Part shown: positions 33,434-37,200 of the stretch, piece by piece
Position numbering within the stretch: position 1 is the first letter of the stretch
Layout: each line of letters begins with the position of its first letter
Source of the DNA: Oscillospiraceae bacterium
GTDB taxonomy: Bacteria; Bacillota; Clostridia; Oscillospirales; Oscillospiraceae
Direction of reading: 5' to 3'
Assembly (NCBI GenBank): GCA_017508045.1
Contig: JAFVZT010000004.1
Span: 1-37,200, forward strand
DNA length: 37,200 nucleotides
The notes under the pieces: model-generated
The model's database searches: none
What the model was told of the DNA's origin: nothing
The model's input: only the letters and a program-made list of their open reading frames with translations
Program-made: the position numbers and the translations under genes

Positions 33434-33466
33434 AAAGATGCGCTACCGTTATGATAGCACATCTTT
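33434..33466. terminator. Hairpin between the membrane gene and the second attachment remnant
   Basis: AAAGATGCGCTA/TAGCACATCTTT with a 9 nt loop and one mismatch; TTTGTTGG follows on the plus strand. Confidence 0.5.
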
Positions 33467-33486
33467 GTTGGTTTTACAATCAAGTA

Positions 33487-33546
33487 TTAGCCGAAGTACC
33501 GCTTCAGCAGGCCCTGCAGAGCCTTGCCGTGTCTTGCCTCATCTTG
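33487..33546 (-). pseudogene. Orphan rubrerythrin 3' end, copy 2 (attachment site beside the integrase)
   Basis: On the minus strand the codons read DEARHGKALQGLLKRYFG then TAA, a variant of the copy at 33057 with several substitutions. In frame it is preceded by QS and a stop. The adjoining element side again has TGAAAACC...CTTG..AA.AAAGG.TTTTA (33556-33583), resembling the sequence next to copy 1, so both were probably attacked by related integrases. Confidence 0.8.
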
Positions 33547-33607
33547 AGACTATATTGAAAACCCTTGTAAATAAAGGATTTTACACAATTAGTTTACAAA
33601 ATACCAC

Positions 33608-33636
33608 TTGAAATCCCACCATTTGCATGTTATCAT
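33608..33636 (+). promoter_or_regulatory. Predicted integrase promoter
   Basis: TTGAAA (33608-33613) and TATCAT (33631-33636) with a 17 bp spacer; AAAGGGGG precedes the ATG at 33661. Confidence 0.6.
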
Positions 33637-33660
33637 AATATCAATAAAGGGGGATTTAAT

Positions 33661-34989
33661 ATGGCAAAATATACTGGTGTAACACAAAACCCTGATGGGT
33701 CTTGGACTTATAGAATTAAAATCAAATTGCCTGATGGGAGTGTAAAAGATACTCGCATCAAAAAGGATGCTCGTGGCAATCCTTTTTTAACTGCAAGACA
33801 GGCTTTTGATGCAAAGAAAGAACACGAAACGAGAATAAGAACAAACCCAGAAGAAAACATACCAAAGAGCAAGGTAGTAACATTGCAAGATGTATATGAT
33901 AATTATCTTGAAACCACCGCAAAGAAAAGAGCACCCGCCACTCTTAAAAAACAAGACAGTATGTGGCGAAATCATATTGCACCTGAATTTGCAGACCGTG
34001 ATATTAACTCTATAACCATTATAGAACTCGATACATTTCTTGTCAATCTTTATAAGGTAAAGTCCTATAAGTACACCGAGGGATTTTTGAAATTCTTCTA
34101 TCTGCTTTTTGGTCATGCAGACCGTATGGAAGTTTTAGACCCCAACAGATACTTGCGAATGTTTGTAACCAAAGGCAAAAGACTTACAATGCCACCAATG
34201 ACACAAGCAGATTTTGAAGAATCAGAAGAGGGTGCTACCGTTTATGATGACGGTCAGCTGCAGATAATGGAAAACATTTTCAAGAGTGAAGATGGCAATT
34301 TGCTTACTGCTTTCTATCTTGGTTTGTATTGCGGTTTGCGAGTTAGCGAATGTTTTGCTCTGCGGTGGGAAAACATAAACTGGGAAAATCATTCTATAAC
34401 TGTCAATCGGCAACTGCATTATGAAAATGGTGTTTGGAAACTTTGTGCAGTTAAGACATTAACAAGTGTTAGGCAGGTTTTAATGCCTGCATTTTTGCAA
34501 GATTATCTTGATGATTATTTCCAAAAACAAAGAGAACAACAAAGTCAACTTGGAAAGGGTTATCGTAACACGGAACGAGTGTATGATGATGTTCGTGGCG
34601 AATGGCTCACAGGTGCGGATTTTGTCAATCGCAAAAGCAACGGCGAAATGCTGACAAACAACTCTTTGAAATACTGGTCTAAACGAATTATGGAACTTGC
34701 AAAGATTGATTTTAAGTTTCATAACTTGCGACACACCTATGCGACCACTTGTGCAATAAACAATGTTAATCTTCAAATGTTAATGTCAATGATGGGACAC
34801 AAGAAAATAGATACCACTAAAACATACTATATCAATACTGACAATGAACCTTTAAGAAAAAGGACGTTCAAAATCATTGATAATATGTACACATATCAAA
34901 CTGCACCTATGCCGTTAGATGAACCACCTAAGGACTATGTAGAAACCATAGATAGCAAAGGAAGGAAAACACGATATATAAAAAGATAA
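33661..34989 (+). CDS. Tyrosine recombinase/integrase
   Basis: A 442-residue site-specific recombinase of the phage/ICE type. The N-terminal arm-binding domain is AP2-like (GVTQNPDGSWTYRIKIKLPD), followed by a SAM-like core-binding domain (about 72-170) and the catalytic domain with R227 (LYCGLRVSECFALRW), K265, H354-x2-R357 (FHNLRHTYAT), H380 (MMGHKKIDTT) and the nucleophile tyrosine at about 389/390. All catalytic residues are present, so it is probably active. It sits immediately inside the orphan rubrerythrin end with its own promoter, the normal position for an integrase acting on that site. It converges on rep across a perfect palindrome. Confidence 0.95.
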   Translation: MAKYTGVTQNPDGSWTYRIKIKLPDGSVKDTRIKKDARGNPFLTARQAFDAKKEHETRIRTNPEENIPKSKVVTLQDVYDNYLETTAKKRAPATLKKQDSMWRNHIAPEFADRDINSITIIELDTFLVNLYKVKSYKYTEGFLKFFYLLFGHADRMEVLDPNRYLRMFVTKGKRLTMPPMTQADFEESEEGATVYDDGQLQIMENIFKSEDGNLLTAFYLGLYCGLRVSECFALRWENINWENHSITVNRQLHYENGVWKLCAVKTLTSVRQVLMPAFLQDYLDDYFQKQREQQSQLGKGYRNTERVYDDVRGEWLTGADFVNRKSNGEMLTNNSLKYWSKRIMELAKIDFKFHNLRHTYATTCAINNVNLQMLMSMMGHKKIDTTKTYYINTDNEPLRKRTFKIIDNMYTYQTAPMPLDEPPKDYVETIDSKGRKTRYIKR

Positions 34990-35027
34990 AACAAAGGTGG
35001 ATCATCACGTGATGATCCACCTTTGTT
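34990..35027. terminator. Perfect 38 bp palindrome between integrase and rep
   Basis: AACAAAGGTGGATCATCA, central CG, then the exact complement. It fills nearly all of the gap between the two convergent stop codons. Most likely a bidirectional terminator, although T-runs are short; a cruciform or Rep-related role cannot be excluded. Confidence 0.75.
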
Positions 35028-35028
35028 G

Positions 35029-36279
35029 TTATGCAGTTTCCTGTGCTTCTTTTAATTCATCCATATATGAGGTTATGTCATTGAACATATCGGTTGCATC
35101 TGTTTCTTCTTTGCCCATAAGTTTCACATATTCAGGCACAGGGTTTTCAAATTCACATTTGAGTTCAGCACGTTGAATATATGACCCGTCGTGTTTGAAG
35201 CCACAAAGGAACGGCACACCCTTTTCTTCGTTTTGCTCCTGATATTCGCGAACATAATCCTTGTCAATGTCAATAAGCAAGGAAATACGGCGAAAGAATT
35301 GCCACCTTTGTTCCTTTGTACCCTCAAACCATAACAAAGGGTCTTTGGTGCTTGTGATGATTATGAGTTTACCCATAAATGTTTTGTTGGTGTATCTGCT
35401 TTTGCTACTACTTGCATAGTGAGGGTCTAACATTTTTAGAGTGTCGCTCAAACTTTCTGCTTTTCCTGTCATCTCATCTACATCTCGATAGTCATCCAAG
35501 ATGAAAATATCCTCGCCCATATAGTCTTGCATTATATCGTTGCTTGCACTACTACGAGCAAAATCTCGATAACCTTTTTTCTCGCATAGCATTTTTGCAT
35601 AGAGTTCTGCATAGGTACTCTTACCGGAACCGCTATCTCCGTGTATGAAAATAATCTTCATATTTCGCTTTCCTTTCGTTGACATTCTACATTGTTGTTT
35701 CCATATTTGCTCAACGGTTTTGTCGGCAGTCAAAATTGCTCTCAAAAGTTCCTTATTGTTACATACTTTTTTCAAGTCTTTGATTTTCTTGTTTGCCTGA
35801 GCATAAGTGATTATCTCTTGCATAAAGTCAAAAACAATTTTGTCTGCTTCATTAACTAAAGAATGATTTTTTTGGTCTTCTTCAATCGCTTGTTTTAAGT
35901 CAAAATTACTGACAACTTCATCATCCTTATATTGATACTTTTCGGGAACATTGCGGTGGGTAAGGTATAAAAGCATATCTGCCTTGCGGCCGTGAACCTT
36001 ACCAACATACTGGGGTTCATCTTTGAACCATCTTGCCACATCCTTGAATGTTGCACTACCTTGTCCAAAGTTTAAATACAAATGAATATGTGGTTTTTTG
36101 AGAGTTCCTTCCTTGTGTTCAGGGTTCTTCTCTTCGTCTTTTTTGGTATATACATCTTTATCGTGAATGATGTATGCCCATTCCTTAATTGTTCGGTGCT
36201 TATCAATAATTTCTTGCATTTCTTCTAATGAAACTTTTAAGTGTTTAATTTGTTGTGAATATTCACAATGTTTTGCCAT
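35029..36279 (-). CDS. Rep protein: HUH endonuclease plus SF3-type helicase (CRESS-like)
   Basis: A 416-residue rolling-circle initiator. The N-terminal Rep_2/pMV158-like HUH domain shows WAYIIHDKDVY (motif 1), HUH histidines H64 and H66 in KKPHIHLYLNF, and the candidate nicking tyrosine Y105 in MLLYLTHRN. The C-terminal half has a P-loop helicase: Walker A GDSGSGKST (214-222), Walker B IFILDDYRD (258-266), then a sensor-like LIIITSTKDPLLWF. HUH plus SF3 helicase in this order is the domain plan of Reps of CRESS-DNA viruses and of related bacterial plasmids. It would nick at a double-strand origin and unwind, allowing the element a circular replicating phase. The ATG has AAGGAGA. Convergent with the integrase. 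Confidence 0.88.
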   Translation of the reverse strand: MAKHCEYSQQIKHLKVSLEEMQEIIDKHRTIKEWAYIIHDKDVYTKKDEEKNPEHKEGTLKKPHIHLYLNFGQGSATFKDVARWFKDEPQYVGKVHGRKADMLLYLTHRNVPEKYQYKDDEVVSNFDLKQAIEEDQKNHSLVNEADKIVFDFMQEIITYAQANKKIKDLKKVCNNKELLRAILTADKTVEQIWKQQCRMSTKGKRNMKIIFIHGDSGSGKSTYAELYAKMLCEKKGYRDFARSSASNDIMQDYMGEDIFILDDYRDVDEMTGKAESLSDTLKMLDPHYASSSKSRYTNKTFMGKLIIITSTKDPLLWFEGTKEQRWQFFRRISLLIDIDKDYVREYQEQNEEKGVPFLCGFKHDGSYIQRAELKCEFENPVPEYVKLMGKEETDATDMFNDITSYMDELKEAQETA

Positions 36280-36303
36280 AACGGTGGTCTCCTTTCAGAA
36301 TTT

Positions 36304-36425
36304 GAATTTAAAAATTCTGAATACGGACAAAACAAAAGACCTAACAGTTTCCCGTTAGGTCTAAATTAGCACCGATTAAAAGTAGAAATAACGGAAAACG
36401 GAAAGCAATAGTAACACTATTGTTC
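36304..36425 (-). promoter_or_regulatory. Rep leader with terminator-like hairpins
   Basis: On the minus strand, upstream of rep: a hairpin CAATAGT-gtt-ACTATTG (about 36407-36423), then AGACCTAAC/GTTAGGTCT (36337-36362) followed by TTTTGTTTTG, a textbook intrinsic terminator, then CAGAATTT/AAATTCTG just before the ribosome site. A terminator inside the 5' leader suggests attenuation of rep, as in copy-control of rolling-circle plasmids. It could instead end a transcript arriving from the right. Confidence 0.55.
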
Positions 36426-36703
36426 CTTTGTTCTGTCACCCGTTTTTTTCTACTACTTACTGCCTGAATGTCTGCTATCTATCTTCGTTCAAGGTCAGTC
36501 GCCGCTTCCGTCGATGGAGCATCAATCTCTTGTAAGACGATTTCGTCATCGGGTGGGTGTGCTCATTTGTTGCTGCCCACTGGCGATACGGTATCATTAT
36601 TCAGTTGTCGCTCTCTATCATTGAGAGCATTATCAGTATATCATATTTTGGGTTAAAAGTCAAGTCTTTCGCCCTGAATTTTACCCTTTTTACACTTTTT
36701 CTA
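36426..36703. other. Noncoding control region of the element (possible origin)
   Basis: No convincing gene. Hairpins include GCTCTC-tatcatt-GAGAGC (about 36610-36630) and TGGGTG...TGCCCA. The short open frames here (up to about 62 codons) have no supported start. Its position upstream of rep and its secondary structure make it the best place to look for a nick site. Confidence 0.4.
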
Positions 36704-36745
36704 CACGGCGTTGGACAAGCCCTCCAACGCCGTGTTTTCCTTTAT
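36704..36745 (+). terminator. Strong intrinsic terminator
   Basis: A perfect 12 bp stem CACGGCGTTGGA/TCCAACGCCGTG followed by TTTTCCTTTATTT. It acts on plus-strand transcripts although no plus-strand gene precedes it, so a small RNA antisense to the rep leader may end here. Confidence 0.8.
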
Positions 36746-36815
36746 TTATAAGGGTTTCTTATATCAATTACCCTTTTACCCTTTCAATCGTAATTCTTGC
36801 ATTTTTTGAAACTCA

Positions 36816-36844
36816 TTTACTTTTGCACGGAAATATGCTATAAT
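36816..36844 (+). promoter_or_regulatory. Predicted promoter of the acetyltransferase gene
   Basis: TTTACT (36816-36821) and perfect TATAAT (36839-36844) with a 17 bp spacer. Confidence 0.65.
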
Positions 36845-36882
36845 ATAAACAATTCGATAAACTTGAATTTGGAGGGGACGAT

Positions 36883-37200
36883 ATGGTTGAACGTGCGAAC
36901 ATTAATGATATTGCCGCATTGACGGCATTAAGATTGGAATTTTTGCAAGAAGACTGTGGTGAACTGAATGAAGAAGTCATAAGTAAGCTTGTCGAAGCTT
37001 TGCCAGCATACTTTGAAAAGAATCTTAACCATAATATTTTCTGCTACCTAATTAGAGAAAAGGAAAATGTCGTTGCCTGTGCATTCTTGCTAATAGATGA
37101 AAAACCTGCAAGCCCGATGTTCATAACAGGTAGAACAGGAACAGTACTCAATGTATACACAAAACCGATATGCCGACATAAGGGATATGCAACAGAGATA
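36883..37200 (+). CDS. GNAT family N-acetyltransferase, 3' part beyond the window
   Basis: ATG at 36883 with GGAGGGG 5 nt upstream; 106 codons are visible and the frame is still open. The sequence starts MVERANINDIAALTALRLEF and later shows the acetyl-CoA-binding region beginning LNVYTKPICRHKGYATEI, matching the GNAT motif A pattern (V-x-x-x-x-R-x-x-G-x-G/A) with His-Lys-Gly-Tyr-Ala in place of the usual Arg-Gly-x-Gly. The substrate is unknown; members of this class acetylate antibiotics, proteins or small amines. It is AT-rich and probably cargo of the integrated element. Confidence 0.85.
   Translation, partial: MVERANINDIAALTALRLEFLQEDCGELNEEVISKLVEALPAYFEKNLNHNIFCYLIREKENVVACAFLLIDEKPASPMFITGRTGTVLNVYTKPICRHKGYATEI

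Larger units (their letters stand above)
33487..37200 (+). mobile_element. Integrative element with CRESS-like Rep, inserted at a rubrerythrin 3' end (right end outside)
   Basis: The left boundary is the second orphan rubrerythrin end; then follow tyrosine integrase, Rep, a noncoding control region and the start of an acetyltransferase gene. The DNA is visibly more AT-rich than the core genome, with different codon use. The right attachment site and the intact rubrerythrin gene, transcribed toward the element, should lie beyond 37200. No conjugation genes are visible so far. Confidence 0.75.

Noticed and set aside
36468-36656. 62-codon plus-strand frame in the element control region
   Set aside because: It starts with a plausible ATG but has no ribosome site, and composition suggests structured noncoding DNA; no domain is recognised.
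1-37200. CRISPR array
   Set aside because: No regularly spaced direct repeats were seen on either strand; the repeats present are palindromic and irregularly placed.

Overview
This 37.2 kb window looks like the replication-origin region of a strictly anaerobic gut-type Clostridia, most plausibly Oscillospirales. That placement is inference. It rests on the Firmicutes order dnaA-dnaN-yaaA-recF-gyrB-gyrA plus remB, a biotin-dependent decarboxylase Na+ pump, RNase Y, a rubrerythrin remnant, and moderately GC-rich DNA with several families of short palindromic repeats.

Layout. (1) 1-6.4 kb: the 5' part of ATP-type PEP carboxykinase (minus) is divergent from a seven-gene oxaloacetate-decarboxylase-type operon: a carboxyltransferase, two OadG-like small subunits, one biotin carrier, two OadB-type Na+ channel subunits and an extra 46-residue membrane protein. 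(2) 6.4-16.8 kb, all minus: dnaA, oriC, dnaN, yaaA, recF, gyrB, a DUF559 gene between inverted palindromic repeats, gyrA, rnhA, a RAYT-type transposase and remB. oriC has a cluster of DnaA boxes, a run of DnaA-trio-like trinucleotides and an AT-rich stretch; a further pair of boxes lies upstream of dnaA. (3) 16.9-25.2 kb: pta; an NfeD/SPFH/DUF6440 operon; a two-TM zinc-ribbon protein; a structured noncoding stretch; a eukaryotic-type glycogen branching enzyme; a lipoprotein PGRP amidase; a gamma-carbonic-anhydrase-like hexapeptide protein; and an unrecognised membrane protein. (4) 25.2-30.5 kb: a repeat island, a large ABC ATPase-permease fusion divergent from a TetR regulator, and an orphan 381-residue protein. 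(5) 30.8-33.0 kb: tRNA-Leu(UAG), rny and a 47-residue zinc-ribbon protein. (6) 33.05-37.2 kb: AT-rich acquired DNA. Two different orphan 3' ends of a rubrerythrin gene mark two successive integrations. The second is followed by a tyrosine integrase, a Rep combining an HUH endonuclease with an SF3-type helicase (the arrangement of CRESS-DNA Reps), and a GNAT acetyltransferase that runs off the window.

Working together: PEP carboxykinase (PEP + CO2 + ADP to oxaloacetate + ATP) beside an oxaloacetate-decarboxylating Na+ pump could form a pyruvate-kinase bypass that returns CO2 and stores the otherwise lost free energy as a sodium gradient. The most unusual mobile DNA is the Rep/integrase element in the rubrerythrin 3' end. 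The most interesting unexplained sequence is the structured noncoding stretch at about 20.28-20.69 kb.
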